Below are positions 1 through 9,059 of a stretch of 64,000 nt of DNA, in pieces. Source of the DNA: an uncultured Helicobacter sp. (GTDB taxonomy: Bacteria > Campylobacterota > Campylobacteria > Campylobacterales > Helicobacteraceae). The DNA is taken from the NCBI GenBank assembly GCA_944326445.1, contig CALVDZ010000008.1, forward strand, positions 9,532-73,531. The letters are read 5' to 3'. Made by a program: the position numbers and the translations under genes. The notes beneath the pieces were generated by a model, which was given only the letters and a program-made list of their open reading frames with translations, searched no databases and was not told the DNA's origin. Every line of letters begins with the position of its first letter. The stretch's first letter is position 1.

Positions 1-1146
1 GAGCGTGATATCCTCATAAATAGTCATACGCAATACCGAGATATCAAGCACATCGCCCACATACACCGCGCCATCTTTTACCACGCGCACCCTATCGCCC
101 ACGTGGATACTGCCCCCTAGCACGATGACAAACCACCCAAGCACGCTCATAAACAAATCCTTCATCGCGATCGCCAAACCCGCCGAGGCAAAACCCAAAA
201 TCGCCACGAGATAGCTGACATTTTCTAAATACGAAAAAAGCAGGATAATCACAACAAGGCTAAGGTTAAAGATATTGATGATTTTGTTTGCGGTATAGAC
301 GCGGTTGCTATCAAGGATATATTTGCGCAGCGCGATTTTGATAAAAAGCCCGATGAGGAAAATCGCACCGATGGCTACAAGAATGGAAATCATCTTGATA
401 ATCTGCTCTTTTATCTCAGATTCTAATGTAGCGATGATGCTCTCTGTCTCTTTGGCATAGATTCCATAGGAGGTTTTGAGAATCTCCTTAGCAGATTCTA
501 GGCTTTGGAGCATTTGGAATGCCTCAATACTCTCAATCTGATATTCCTTTGCTTTTTTGGCGATGTTTTCATCGATATAGTAGTCATTGAGTATCTGGGC
601 TATCTCATAGCGTTGCTTTGCCTTATCGAGGATTTCCTCTAGGCTTTTAGCATTGCTCTCAATTGTGTGCTGATTTTCTTGCAAGCTTTTGATAAAGGAA
701 TAGCCGCTGATGATAAGGATTGGGTTGCTCACATGCGGGACATCTTGGATCTCGGGGAGCTCGAGGAGCTGGGAGTAGTTTTTGGCATAGGATTCTAAAA
801 TATCGCGTTGTCGCTGGAGGGTTTGGAGCGTGTTTTTGTATTGGAGGATTTGTGAGGCGACTCTAGAGCTCTTATCCTCGATAGATTCTAATCGCTCAAG
901 CTCGCTTTGTGTGCGCGCTATCTCTTGGAGGAGGCTTTCATACGCCTTGATATTGGTGTATTGCTTATACCACGCGTTATTACTCTGGGCGATATCTTGG
1001 GTTATCTTAGCGAGCTTAGATTCTAAGCTCGGTGCGTCTATGCCCTCATTATTCGTGTTTGTATTGGCGTTTGCGCCCATATCCGCACCCACACTCGCCC
1101 ACGCCACACACATAGCGCACAGCACACTTACGACTACTCGCCTCAT
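1..1146 (-). CDS. MscS-family mechanosensitive channel (3' part outside window)
   Basis: Minus-strand reading frame open from the ATG at 1146 to the window edge (382 codons seen, C-terminus missing). The first ~20 residues look like a signal peptide (MRRVVVSVLCAMCVAWASVG). A long charged, probably coiled-coil periplasmic region follows, then hydrophobic segments. Near the window edge lies the MscS beta-domain signature WFVIVLGGSIHVGDRVRVV. Large MscS-like channels open under membrane tension and release solutes during osmotic downshock. An AAGAGGA Shine-Dalgarno (SD) lies before the ATG, and the gene starts 17 bp after aroB stops, so the two are probably co-transcribed. The order matches H. 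pylori HP0283-HP0284. Family is well supported; ion specificity is unknown. Confidence 0.85.
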   Translation of the reverse strand, partial: MRRVVVSVLCAMCVAWASVGADMGANANTNTNNEGIDAPSLESKLAKITQDIAQSNNAWYKQYTNIKAYESLLQEIARTQSELERLESIEDKSSRVASQILQYKNTLQTLQRQRDILESYAKNYSQLLELPEIQDVPHVSNPILIISGYSFIKSLQENQHTIESNAKSLEEILDKAKQRYEIAQILNDYYIDENIAKKAKEYQIESIEAFQMLQSLESAKEILKTSYGIYAKETESIIATLESEIKEQIIKMISILVAIGAIFLIGLFIKIALRKYILDSNRVYTANKIINIFNLSLVVIILLFSYLENVSYLVAILGFASAGLAIAMKDLFMSVLGWFVIVLGGSIHVGDRVRVVKDGAVYVGDVLDISVLRMTIYEDITL

Positions 1147-1163
1147 CGCCTAATCCTCTTTTG

Positions 1164-2213
1164 TCATTTGCTATATTGCTCTAGCACTTCCATCACGATT
1201 TCTTTAGGGATATCATCGCGCATACACACACCGCCGATATGCACAGGCAGCACAAAAGTGATCTTGCAATCCCTGCTCTTTTTGTCTAAGAAAAACTTCT
1301 CCCAAAACTCCCTAACATCGGCTATTTTGTAGGAAGTTGGAAGGTTATAGAACTCTAAGAGTGCCTTGATACTCTCGCGCTCTTCTTGGCTTATGAGCGA
1401 GAGTTTAAAGGCGAGATCGTTTGCCATACACATACCTATGGCTACACACTCGCCGTGCAGATAGCCCCTATAGTGCGTGAGATTCTCTATCACATGCCCA
1501 AAGGTATGCCCATAATTAAGTGCAGCGCGCAAGCCCTGCTCTTTTTCGTCCTTGCTCACCACCATAGCCTTTATCTCTATGCTTTTAGCGATGGCATACT
1601 CTAGGCTTTGGGTATCTTGCAAGCACGCGCCCTGCAAGTAGGCAAAAAACTCCTTATCAAAGCACACCGCCATTTTGATAATCTCCGCCACCCCCGCGCT
1701 AAACTCCCTTGAATCTAGCGTGGAAAGCAAGTTGGTATAGGCATACACGGCTTTTGGCTGATGAAAAAGCCCGATGAGATTCTTCCCAAAGGCATTATTG
1801 ATCCCACACTTCCCACCCACGCTAGAATCTACCTGTGCTAAAAGTGTGGTGGGAATCTGGACAAACTCCACGCCACGCTGATAAATCCCGCTCACAAAAC
1901 CCACGATATCGCCCACTACTCCGCCGCCAAGTGCCACAAAGAGCGAGTTTCTATCAAGCTTATGCGTGAAAGCACACTCCAAAATATACTCCACGCTCCT
2001 TAAGTCCTTATACGCCTCGCCATCGGGGATAATGCACACATACACTTCCTTTGCCACAATCTTTGGCAAAATGCTAGAGAGGTGCAGCCCGGCGACTTTG
2101 GGATTTGAGACGACAAGCACCTTGCCATTATGCGTGAGTGGCTCTAGATTCTGTATGTTAGTAATATACACGGGGTATTGCTTAGTGGGGGTGTTTATGA
2201 TGATTTCTCGCAT
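1164..2213 (-). CDS. aroB: 3-dehydroquinate synthase AroB
   Basis: 349 residues, normal AroB length. It converts DAHP to 3-dehydroquinate, the second step of the shikimate pathway, using NAD and a divalent metal. Visible signatures are the dinucleotide-binding GGGVVGDIVGF, the PTTLLAQVDSSVGGK block that holds the active site, and metal-ligand motifs around NYGHTFGH and HGECVAIGM. It is the middle gene of a minus-strand run (COG3400 gene, aroB, mscS) with gaps of about 20 bp, so an operon is likely. No odd features. Confidence 0.97.
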   Translation of the reverse strand: MREIIINTPTKQYPVYITNIQNLEPLTHNGKVLVVSNPKVAGLHLSSILPKIVAKEVYVCIIPDGEAYKDLRSVEYILECAFTHKLDRNSLFVALGGGVVGDIVGFVSGIYQRGVEFVQIPTTLLAQVDSSVGGKCGINNAFGKNLIGLFHQPKAVYAYTNLLSTLDSREFSAGVAEIIKMAVCFDKEFFAYLQGACLQDTQSLEYAIAKSIEIKAMVVSKDEKEQGLRAALNYGHTFGHVIENLTHYRGYLHGECVAIGMCMANDLAFKLSLISQEERESIKALLEFYNLPTSYKIADVREFWEKFFLDKKSRDCKITFVLPVHIGGVCMRDDIPKEIVMEVLEQYSK

Positions 2214-2234
2214 TAGGCAATCCTTTTTGGTGGG

Positions 2235-3704
2235 TTAATAGGGGATAAAAATCTGTGGGTTTGTATCAAGCCCGAGCGAGAGGCGTTGAGAATCCATCGA
2301 GCCAAAGGCAAAGAGGCGCATTTGGGTAATGCTGCTATCAAAGGGCACAAACTGCAAATACACTTCGTGCGAGCCCTGCAAAAACAAAATGGGATTGTGC
2401 GAGCTAGAATAAGTAATCTCTGGCTTTTGTGAAAAAATCTTGCCGAGATTCTCGATATTATTTAGCAATGTGCGCTGGTGCTCTGAATCTGGGTTAAAAT
2501 CATAGAATCTCGTCGTGATATGAAGCTGCTTAGAGATATCAAACATTGCTGAAGCGATGTTTTCGCCCTTTTGCAAGCCCTCATCGACGACTAGGAAGCT
2601 CTTTTGCACCTCTGCTAGACGCTTATAGCCCGTCTTTAGCACCGGTGTGTTGGCTTGGTAGAGGGCTTGGCGATGGGCGCGCGGGACAAAAAGCGCGTGG
2701 CTTAGCACAATGAGCCCCGGACGCTTTTTGCAGTCTTTGTGAATCTGGGCGCAAAAGTCGTTGTTGTCATAGATGAAATGTATCTCGATCTTTGGGGCTT
2801 GGTGGGCGCGGATAGATTCTAAAAGTGCGAAATTGCTAGGATTTAGCACAAAAATGCGGAGTTTGTCGCTTTTGATATGCGTGTGCAAAAAGAGCGCGTC
2901 CTCTATATCATCTAGCACGGACTGCACGCTAGAGCGGCTCGCATCGACATACAAAAATATATCCTTGCCAAAGGGTGCTGGAAACTGCCCGATATCACTT
3001 TTGGCGCTGCGATAAATCTCGCTTAGCACTACAGAATCTCCCGCCACAAGCAGCACATCATTTGGCTGGATCACTAATGTATGCGTGGCGAGGATAAACT
3101 CCGCGCGGCGATAAATCCCCACGATACGCCATTTTTTTTGCTGGATAGAGCCTATGTGGCGGTAGGCAAAGATACTCCCCGGCGGGATAGCGATCTCCAT
3201 CAGCTCGCCCTGCTCTAGCCCAAAGCCGCGCGGTATGAGCGGGACATTGGCAAGGCGTTGGGTGAGGCGGTTTGCTACTAAGTGTTCAGAATCTATCACG
3301 ATGAGATTGGGATCTATCGCGCCTTTTAAACGCAAATCCTCGCGTAGCAGCACGACATTGTTATTGCCCTCAGTCGTGTGGATGGTAAATTCGTGGTTGT
3401 TAAAGAGCACGATACGCACTTTGGCATTAAACTTGCGGATAAGCTCATAGAGCACAAAACGCTCCTTTGGCTCATCAATCACGATAAAGACATCTTGGAT
3501 ATCGCTCCCACACAGAGATTCTAATCGAAACGCTGAAGTGTAGTCAAAGCAATGGGTTTCTATGGAAGTGGGGATAGAGGCTGGGAGCATCGTGCTATCC
3601 TTGCACACGATGGCGTAGGCGTTGTTGCTAAAATATTGGGTGATGATTTTTTGGATAAAGATTTTTGCTACAATGCCATCGGCAAAAACAAGCGTTTTTT
3701 TCAA
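2235..3704 (-). CDS. COG3400-type protein with TrkA-like N- and C-terminal domains
   Basis: The frame is open from 3875, but that start would overlap tgt on the other strand. I choose the TTG at 3704: AGAAGGA stands 6 nt upstream, the protein then begins MKKTLVFADGIVAKIF like a Rossmann-type TrkA_N domain, and a minus-strand TATAAT lies about 37 bp upstream. That gives 489 residues. The middle (LEQGELMEIAIPPGSIF ... VIQPNDVLLVAGD) resembles a TrkA_C/RCK ligand-binding domain. No membrane segments are evident. RCK-like proteins regulate potassium channels or transporters by nucleotide binding, but no channel gene is adjacent, so the partner is unknown. Corresponds by position to H. pylori HP0282. 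Confidence 0.8.
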   Translation of the reverse strand: MKKTLVFADGIVAKIFIQKIITQYFSNNAYAIVCKDSTMLPASIPTSIETHCFDYTSAFRLESLCGSDIQDVFIVIDEPKERFVLYELIRKFNAKVRIVLFNNHEFTIHTTEGNNNVVLLREDLRLKGAIDPNLIVIDSEHLVANRLTQRLANVPLIPRGFGLEQGELMEIAIPPGSIFAYRHIGSIQQKKWRIVGIYRRAEFILATHTLVIQPNDVLLVAGDSVVLSEIYRSAKSDIGQFPAPFGKDIFLYVDASRSSVQSVLDDIEDALFLHTHIKSDKLRIFVLNPSNFALLESIRAHQAPKIEIHFIYDNNDFCAQIHKDCKKRPGLIVLSHALFVPRAHRQALYQANTPVLKTGYKRLAEVQKSFLVVDEGLQKGENIASAMFDISKQLHITTRFYDFNPDSEHQRTLLNNIENLGKIFSQKPEITYSSSHNPILFLQGSHEVYLQFVPFDSSITQMRLFAFGSMDSQRLSLGLDTNPQIFIPY

Positions 3705-3740
3705 ACCAAATCCTTCTAGCCACAGGGGTAAATTTGGCGT

Positions 3741-3790
3741 ATTATAGGAAGCTAAGACTAAAGAGCCTCTGAAATCAATAAATTTAATAT
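3741..3790. promoter_or_regulatory. Divergent promoter pair between the COG3400 gene and tgt
   Basis: Minus-strand TATAAT at 3741-3746 (read attata on +), about 37 bp before the TTG start at 3704. On the plus strand TAATAT at 3785-3790 precedes the tgt ATG at 3823, which has its own AAAGGAGA. Only -10 elements are clear, as is usual for Helicobacter sigma-80 promoters, which lack a strong -35. Confidence 0.5.
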
Positions 3791-3822
3791 AAGTTTGGAT
3801 TTTAAGGAATAAAGGAGAGTGT

Positions 3823-4953
3823 ATGCAGGTGCGTATTGATGGGCGAGATTCACACGCTAGAGCACTCACGCTCACGCTCGCTCACGGGGAGATTCACACG
3901 CCTATCTTTATGCCTGTGGGCACACAGGGCTGTATCAAAGCCCTAGATAGCTATGATATCTCCCACCATTTGCGCGCCCCCATAATCCTCGCAAACACCT
4001 ACCATATGTATCTGCGCTGTGGGATTGAGAAGCTAAAAGCCCTTGGGGGGATTCACAACTTTGCCAACTTTGGAGGCAATTATTTGAGCGATAGTGGGGG
4101 ATTCCAAGCCTTTAGCCTCGGGAGCAATGTGGCTTTGTATGAAAATGGCGTGGAGTTCAAATCCCATATCGATGGGAGCAAGCACCTCTTTACCCCCCAA
4201 AAAGTGCTTGAGATTCAATACGCGCTCAATAGCGATATTATGATGGTGCTTGATGATCTCGTGGGGCTGCCCGCACCTAGGGAGCGTATCATAGAATCTA
4301 TTGAGCGCACGAGTGCGTGGGCGCGCACAAGCCTTGAGTATCATCTGCGCCAAAAGAGTGAGGGCAACGCACGCACTAACCATCTCTTTGCGATTGTGCA
4401 AGGTGGCACGGATACGAGCTTGCGTGCGCAATCTGCTCTAAGCCTCACGGCGATGGAGGAGTTTGACGGATACGCCATAGGGGGCTTGGCAGTGGGAGAG
4501 AGCGCGCAAGAGATGTATGACACGATAGAATCCACCATCCCCTACCTGCCTAGCGACAAACCGCGCTATCTGATGGGCGTGGGCACGCCCCAAAATATCC
4601 TAGAGGCTATCGAGCGGGGCGTGGATATGTTTGATTGCGTGATGCCCACGCGCAATGCACGCAATGCCACGCTTTTCACAAACCTTGGCAAGATTCATAT
4701 CAAAAACGCACGATTTGGGCTTGATAGCGCACCGCTAGATTCAGAGTGTAGCTGCCACACCTGCCAAAACTACTCGCGCGCGTATCTCCACCACCTCTAC
4801 AAAAGCGGGGAGATGACTTACTATCGCCTTGCCTCAATCCACAATCTGCATTTTTATCTCACACTTGTGCGCGAGGCTAGAGAGGCGATTTTGCGCCAAG
4901 AATTTCACACCTACAAAGCCAAAAAGCTAGAATCTCTACAAACCCTGCGCTAA
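3823..4953 (+). CDS. tgt: tRNA-guanine transglycosylase (queuine/preQ1) Tgt
   Basis: 376 residues, normal bacterial Tgt length. It exchanges guanine-34 for preQ1 in tRNAs with GUN anticodons, on the way to queuosine. Seen: the LSDSGGFQAFSLG block with the catalytic Asp, QGGTD for substrate binding, GVDMFDCVMPTRNARN carrying the nucleophilic Asp, and a CXCXXC...H zinc site (CSCHTCQNYSRAYLHHL) near residues 307-332. ATG start with a good AAAGGAGA SD. Single gene facing metE, divergent from the COG3400 gene. Confidence 0.97.
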   Translation: MQVRIDGRDSHARALTLTLAHGEIHTPIFMPVGTQGCIKALDSYDISHHLRAPIILANTYHMYLRCGIEKLKALGGIHNFANFGGNYLSDSGGFQAFSLGSNVALYENGVEFKSHIDGSKHLFTPQKVLEIQYALNSDIMMVLDDLVGLPAPRERIIESIERTSAWARTSLEYHLRQKSEGNARTNHLFAIVQGGTDTSLRAQSALSLTAMEEFDGYAIGGLAVGESAQEMYDTIESTIPYLPSDKPRYLMGVGTPQNILEAIERGVDMFDCVMPTRNARNATLFTNLGKIHIKNARFGLDSAPLDSECSCHTCQNYSRAYLHHLYKSGEMTYYRLASIHNLHFYLTLVREAREAILRQEFHTYKAKKLESLQTLR

Positions 4954-5021
4954 GGCACACCCACTAAGCACCTCCCTAAGCTCGCCCCCACACTGTCACT
5001 TCTTAAGAATCTAAGCATTAT

Positions 5022-5041
5022 AGAATCTCTTTTTAGATTCT
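5022..5041. terminator. Stem-loop of inverted AGAATCT/AGATTCT after tgt
   Basis: AGAATCT (5022-5028) and AGATTCT (5035-5041) can pair as a 7-bp stem with a 6-nt loop, 70 bp after the tgt stop. There is no following T-run, so termination is uncertain. The rest of 4954-5140 has no gene I can support; a 63-aa open frame at 5011-5202 on the minus strand has no family features. Confidence 0.3.
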
Positions 5042-5140
5042 GTTGTGTATGTGCGCAGCGGGGCGGAGGATTCACCACTCTTTATTACACAGAGTTTATG
5101 AGACAATCCCGCGACTAAGAATCTAAAATCCCCGCATACA

Positions 5141-5218
5141 AAAATATCAAAACACATATTGTGTTTGTTACTTTTTGTATCAGTGAATCTAAAAAATATC
5201 AAAACACATATTGTGTTT
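5141..5218. promoter_or_regulatory. Twin palindromic operator-like sites upstream of metE
   Basis: A 26-bp sequence occurs twice without mismatch, at 5141-5166 and 5193-5218, with starts 52 bp apart (about five helical turns). Each copy contains a palindrome with arms AAACACA / TGTGTTT around TAT; the second has one further A/T pair on each side. The second copy ends about 14 bp before a -10-like CAATAAT (5232-5238), so it would cover the -35 region of a metE promoter. Same-face spacing and overlap with the promoter suggest cooperative binding of a dimeric repressor. The regulator is not identified; I see no riboswitch fold. Confidence 0.6.
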
Positions 5219-5271
5219 TAAAAAAATTATGCAATAATGCCTCTAAACAAATTTCACTTCAAAGGATTGCA

Positions 5272-7557
5272 ATGAGTAGTATCATCGGATTTCCGCGTAT
5301 TGGACAAAATAGAGAGCTTAAAAAAGCCCTAGAGAGCTTTTGGGCGGGGAAGTGTAGCCAAAGTGAGCTAGAGAGTGTGGCAAAAGATTTGCGTGCTAAG
5401 CATTGGGAAGCACAAAAGCACCTTGATTTTGTGTGTGTCAATGACTTTAGCTATTATGACAATGTGCTTGATCTCGCCTATGCGTTGGGGGCAAAACCTG
5501 CGAGATTTAGAGAGCTTAGCGGGCTAGAGGGGTATTTTGCTATGGCGAGAGGACACACAAAGGGCGTGGCGTGCGAGATGACAAAGTGGTTTAACACCAA
5601 CTACCACTATGTCGTGCCAGAGCTTAGCGAAAATGATAGCTATGTGGCGAATGTGGATTCTATCCGCGCTCAATATAATGAGGCTAAAGCCCTTGGGTTT
5701 AAGCCAAAAATCTCGCTCATTGGGCTTTTTACGCTTTTTGGACTAAGTAAGATTGTAAGCGGCGAGCCACAAGCGATTTTTTCTAAACTCAAAAGTGCCT
5801 ATCTTGATTTAATCGATGAGATTGCTAAGCTAGATTCTGAAGTGGTGGTGGAGTTTAGCGAGCCTATCTTTGTGCGAGGGTTTGGGGGCGAAAATGCGGT
5901 TTTTAAAGAGCTCGCGTGCGTGTATGAGAGAGATGTGATCACTTGCATTTATGATTCCATTGGCAAAAAGGGCATTAAGGCGATTGTAACCACCTTTTTT
6001 GAGCATAGCAACGAACTCACAGAAATCCTGCTAAACACAGGCATTTATGGTATCGGACTAGATTTTCTAGCGGGGAGTAAAAACACACAAGCCCTAGAGC
6101 TTATCGCTAAAAGTGATAAAGTCCTCTTTGCCGGGCTTATTGATGGACGCAACATTTGGGTGGCGGATTTGGATTCTAAACTCAAAACTTTAGAATCTAT
6201 TGCGGCGATTGTGCCAAAGAATCGTATCGTGCTAAGCACTTCTTGCTCCCTGCTCCATGTGCCTTTTGGCAAGGACGATGAGCACAAAATTAATTCACAA
6301 ATCCTAAGTTGGATTAGCTTTGCTAAAGAAAAGCTTGAAGAATTGCGTGTGCTAGAGGATTTATTCCAAAATGGCGTAAGTGGGGCTAGTGGGGCTAGCA
6401 AAGAATTTTTAGAATCTAATAAGGCCATCAATGCTACCCGCAGGACTTCAGAAAAGACAAATAACAAAGCCGTGCGTGAGCGCGTGAGTGCCAACACCCT
6501 AAAAGTGCGTGATGTCGCCTTTAAAGAACGCATTAAGATTCAAAGAAGGGAGCTAGGCTATCCAGATTTAGCCACCACGACGATTGGCTCATTCCCCCAA
6601 ACACCAGAGCTTAGGGCATTGCGACTTGGCTTTAAAAAGGGCGAGATCACTAAAGAATCTTATGAAAGCGGGATAAAGGAATATATCAAAGACTGCGTGG
6701 CATTCCAAGAGGAAATCGGGCTAGATATTTTGGTGCATGGCGAGCCAGAGCGAAACGATATGGTGGAGTATTTTGGCGAGCAGCTTGAGGGCTTTGTGTT
6801 TAGCCAAAATGGTTGGGTGCAAAGCTATGGTAGCCGATGTGTCAAGCCTCCTATCATCTTTGGCGATGTGGCACGCCCTAGGGCAATGACGCTAGAGTGG
6901 ATACAATACGCTCAAAGCCTCACAAGTAAAGTTATGAAAGGTATGCTAACAGGACCGGTAACAATCCTAAACTGGAGCTTTGTGCGTGATGATTTGAGCC
7001 GCGCTCAAGTGTGTGAGCAAATCGCCCTAGCCATTGCTGATGAGATTGATGATCTCCAAAAAGGTGGGGTTAGGATTATTCAAGTTGATGAAGCAGCGTT
7101 TAAAGAGGGTTATCCCTTGCGTGCTGAAAATATCAAAGAATACGAGCAGTGGGCACTAGAGTGCTTTAAAATCTCAACAGCAGTAGCGAGGGCAAATACG
7201 CAGATTCACACACATATGTGCTATAGCGAGTTTAATGATATCATTAAAACCATCGAGGCAATGGATGCCGATGTCATCAGCATAGAAACCGCACGCAGTG
7301 GCAATGAACTCCTCAAAGTCTTTAAGCAAGTGGGCTACACGCACGAGGTGGGACCGGGAGTGTATGACATACATAGCCCCAGAATCCCCAGTGTAGAGGA
7401 GATTATCACACAGATTAGGGCACTCTTAGAAGTGCTACCCAAAGAGCAGTTGTGGATAAATCCTGATTGTGGATTGAAAACACGCAAGTGGGAGGAAGTC
7501 AAGCCCAGCCTTAAAAATATGGTGGAGGCAGTCAAAGCGGTGCGAGGCGAGCTCTAA
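5272..7557 (+). CDS. metE: Cobalamin-independent methionine synthase MetE
   Basis: 761 residues from the ATG at 5272, which follows AAAGGA and gives the canonical MSSIIGFPRIGQNRELK N-terminus; the longer open frame from 5161 would run through the operator. MetE transfers the methyl group of 5-methyl-tetrahydrofolate(Glu)n to homocysteine. Zinc-ligand motifs are visible: HTHMCYSEF (His and Cys) and NPDCGLKTRKW (Cys). Both the N-terminal pseudo-barrel and C-terminal catalytic barrel are complete. A short Ser/Gly/Ala-rich linker (around GVSGASGASKEF) separates them. metF follows within 12 bp, forming a methionine-synthesis pair that supplies the methyl donor. Confidence 0.97.
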   Translation: MSSIIGFPRIGQNRELKKALESFWAGKCSQSELESVAKDLRAKHWEAQKHLDFVCVNDFSYYDNVLDLAYALGAKPARFRELSGLEGYFAMARGHTKGVACEMTKWFNTNYHYVVPELSENDSYVANVDSIRAQYNEAKALGFKPKISLIGLFTLFGLSKIVSGEPQAIFSKLKSAYLDLIDEIAKLDSEVVVEFSEPIFVRGFGGENAVFKELACVYERDVITCIYDSIGKKGIKAIVTTFFEHSNELTEILLNTGIYGIGLDFLAGSKNTQALELIAKSDKVLFAGLIDGRNIWVADLDSKLKTLESIAAIVPKNRIVLSTSCSLLHVPFGKDDEHKINSQILSWISFAKEKLEELRVLEDLFQNGVSGASGASKEFLESNKAINATRRTSEKTNNKAVRERVSANTLKVRDVAFKERIKIQRRELGYPDLATTTIGSFPQTPELRALRLGFKKGEITKESYESGIKEYIKDCVAFQEEIGLDILVHGEPERNDMVEYFGEQLEGFVFSQNGWVQSYGSRCVKPPIIFGDVARPRAMTLEWIQYAQSLTSKVMKGMLTGPVTILNWSFVRDDLSRAQVCEQIALAIADEIDDLQKGGVRIIQVDEAAFKEGYPLRAENIKEYEQWALECFKISTAVARANTQIHTHMCYSEFNDIIKTIEAMDADVISIETARSGNELLKVFKQVGYTHEVGPGVYDIHSPRIPSVEEIITQIRALLEVLPKEQLWINPDCGLKTRKWEEVKPSLKNMVEAVKAVRGEL

Positions 7558-7569
7558 AAGGTGGCGCGT

Positions 7570-8580
7570 ATGCCTACAACGCCAAGCCTAGAATCCACGC
7601 AGCCACTAGATTCTGTGCTTAAAAGTCGTGATTGTGCGCTAGATTCTGTGTGCGCAGCGGGTTCTATGGTAGCAGATTCTATGATAGAGACGCTCATTAG
7701 GGATTTGCATACCAATAAGCCGTTTTTAAGTCTTGAGGTTACCCCGCCACTTGCGGGCGCGCTTAAAGGGAGCAAGGAGATAGAGAGCCTCTGTGCGCTC
7801 TCACGCGAGATCCCTATTAATGCCCTTGTCTGCACAGATTCGCCCCTAGCGAGGTTTAAACCAAGCTCCATTCTAAGCTCTATTAAGATTCAAAACCTCA
7901 CCCAAAAGCCCCTTATTTGCACGCTTTCTATGCGTGATCGCAATTCTATCGCGCTGTGTGGGGATATTTTGGCGGCAAACGAGTTTGATTTACGCGCGTT
8001 TTTGTGTCTCACGGGCGATCCCATTAAACTCGGGGATTGCGCGCAAACTAAGGGCGTGTTTGAGGAAAACTCGCTTGGGCTAGTGCGTATTATTAGCGAG
8101 CTTAACGCAGGCAGGGCGATAAATGGCAAGCCGCTCCAAACGCCTGCTAAGCCCATTTATAGCTTCCAAGTCATCAACTCCTATGCCAACAACCTCCAAT
8201 CGCTCAAAACCAAAATGCGCAAAAAAATCGCCCAAGGCGGCGTGCAGGCACTCTTTACCCAGCCCGTGTATTCTATAGAAGTGGCGGAGTTTTTGTGTGA
8301 AAGCCTAGAGGAGCTAAACGCCGAGTATGGCACGCATACCACGCTCATCTTTGGATTTTTCCCTGTGGTGAGCTATAAAGTCGCGCTTTTTTTGCGCGAC
8401 AAGCTCCCGGGTGTGTTTATCCCAGAGTCGTGGATAGCGCGGCTTGAGGCGGCTAGGGATCGCGAGTATAAAGTGGGTGTGGAGCTATCATCTAAGTTGC
8501 TAGCGGAGCTGCGCGGCTTGCACGATAAAATACATTTTATGAGTGCCAACAAATTAGAGCTTGTGCGGGAGTTTTATTAG
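7570..8580 (+). CDS. metF: Methylenetetrahydrofolate reductase family protein MetF
   Basis: About 336 residues. MetF reduces 5,10-methylene-THF to 5-methyl-THF with FAD, supplying MetE next door. The fold signatures seen are LCLTGDP (flavin/folate region), TQPVYSIEVAEFL (the family's TQ motif), IFGFFPVVSYKVALFL and PGVFIPE. The ATG at 7570 has AAAAGG 8 nt upstream; a GTG at 7561 is the alternative. The first ~35 residues (LDSV, LDSVC, ADSM) are low in family likeness and are built from AGATTCT heptamers, so this looks like an accreted N-terminal extension; the conserved part begins near MIETLIRDLHTNKPFLSLEVTPP. Confidence 0.88.
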   Translation: MPTTPSLESTQPLDSVLKSRDCALDSVCAAGSMVADSMIETLIRDLHTNKPFLSLEVTPPLAGALKGSKEIESLCALSREIPINALVCTDSPLARFKPSSILSSIKIQNLTQKPLICTLSMRDRNSIALCGDILAANEFDLRAFLCLTGDPIKLGDCAQTKGVFEENSLGLVRIISELNAGRAINGKPLQTPAKPIYSFQVINSYANNLQSLKTKMRKKIAQGGVQALFTQPVYSIEVAEFLCESLEELNAEYGTHTTLIFGFFPVVSYKVALFLRDKLPGVFIPESWIARLEAARDREYKVGVELSSKLLAELRGLHDKIHFMSANKLELVREFY

Positions 8581-8610
8581 ATTTCTGTATGTGAGCATTT
8601 TGGGACGCGT

Positions 8611-9048
8611 ATGCAGAAAAAAGTGGAGAGTATCTCGCAGTGGAAGCAGACGGGGCAAAGAGCAAGTTTAGGCAGGATATCGACGCGAGTGGGTGCGCGC
8701 GTCAAAAGTGGCAGTATAGGCGGGCATAAGTTTATATTTGGCGAGCGAGGGAGGTTTGGCGTGCGTCCATATGTGTGTTTTGGCTATGGTGCTACAAAAA
8801 GCGTAGCATACAATATGGGCGCGGATGTGCTGTATAATATCATCGATAACACAAACAAAATCTTTGGTGTCTTTGCCAGCGTGGCTATCGGCGGGGAAAC
8901 TTGGGTGGCAAATGGCAAAGACTACAAGCCAAATGGGGGCAAAGGCGAGGCGTATGGGAATTTTCAAACAATCCTTACTATCAACGCCACCAAAACCACG
9001 ATGCGCCGCCCCTATGCTCTAAGCCTTGCCTATACTTACAACTTCTAG
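8611..9048 (+). pseudogene. Remnant of a Helicobacter outer-membrane (Hop/Hor-type) protein
   Basis: The 145-residue frame carries features of the C-terminal barrel of Helicobacter OMPs: a FGVRPYVCFGYG strand, NMGADVLYNIIDN, GVFASVAIGGETWV, and an end (LSLAYTYNF) with terminal Phe typical of outer-membrane insertion. It has no signal peptide, its N-terminus is not OMP-like, and no good SD precedes the ATG. It therefore looks like the 3' end of a lost gene, lying between metF and bioD. A short functional protein cannot be ruled out. Confidence 0.5.
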
Positions 9049-9059
9049 AAGGAGGTGCT

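Noticed and set aside
5141..5271. SAM or cobalamin riboswitch before metE
   Set aside because: No P1-type closing helix or known conserved core; the region is explained by two short DNA palindromes and a promoter.
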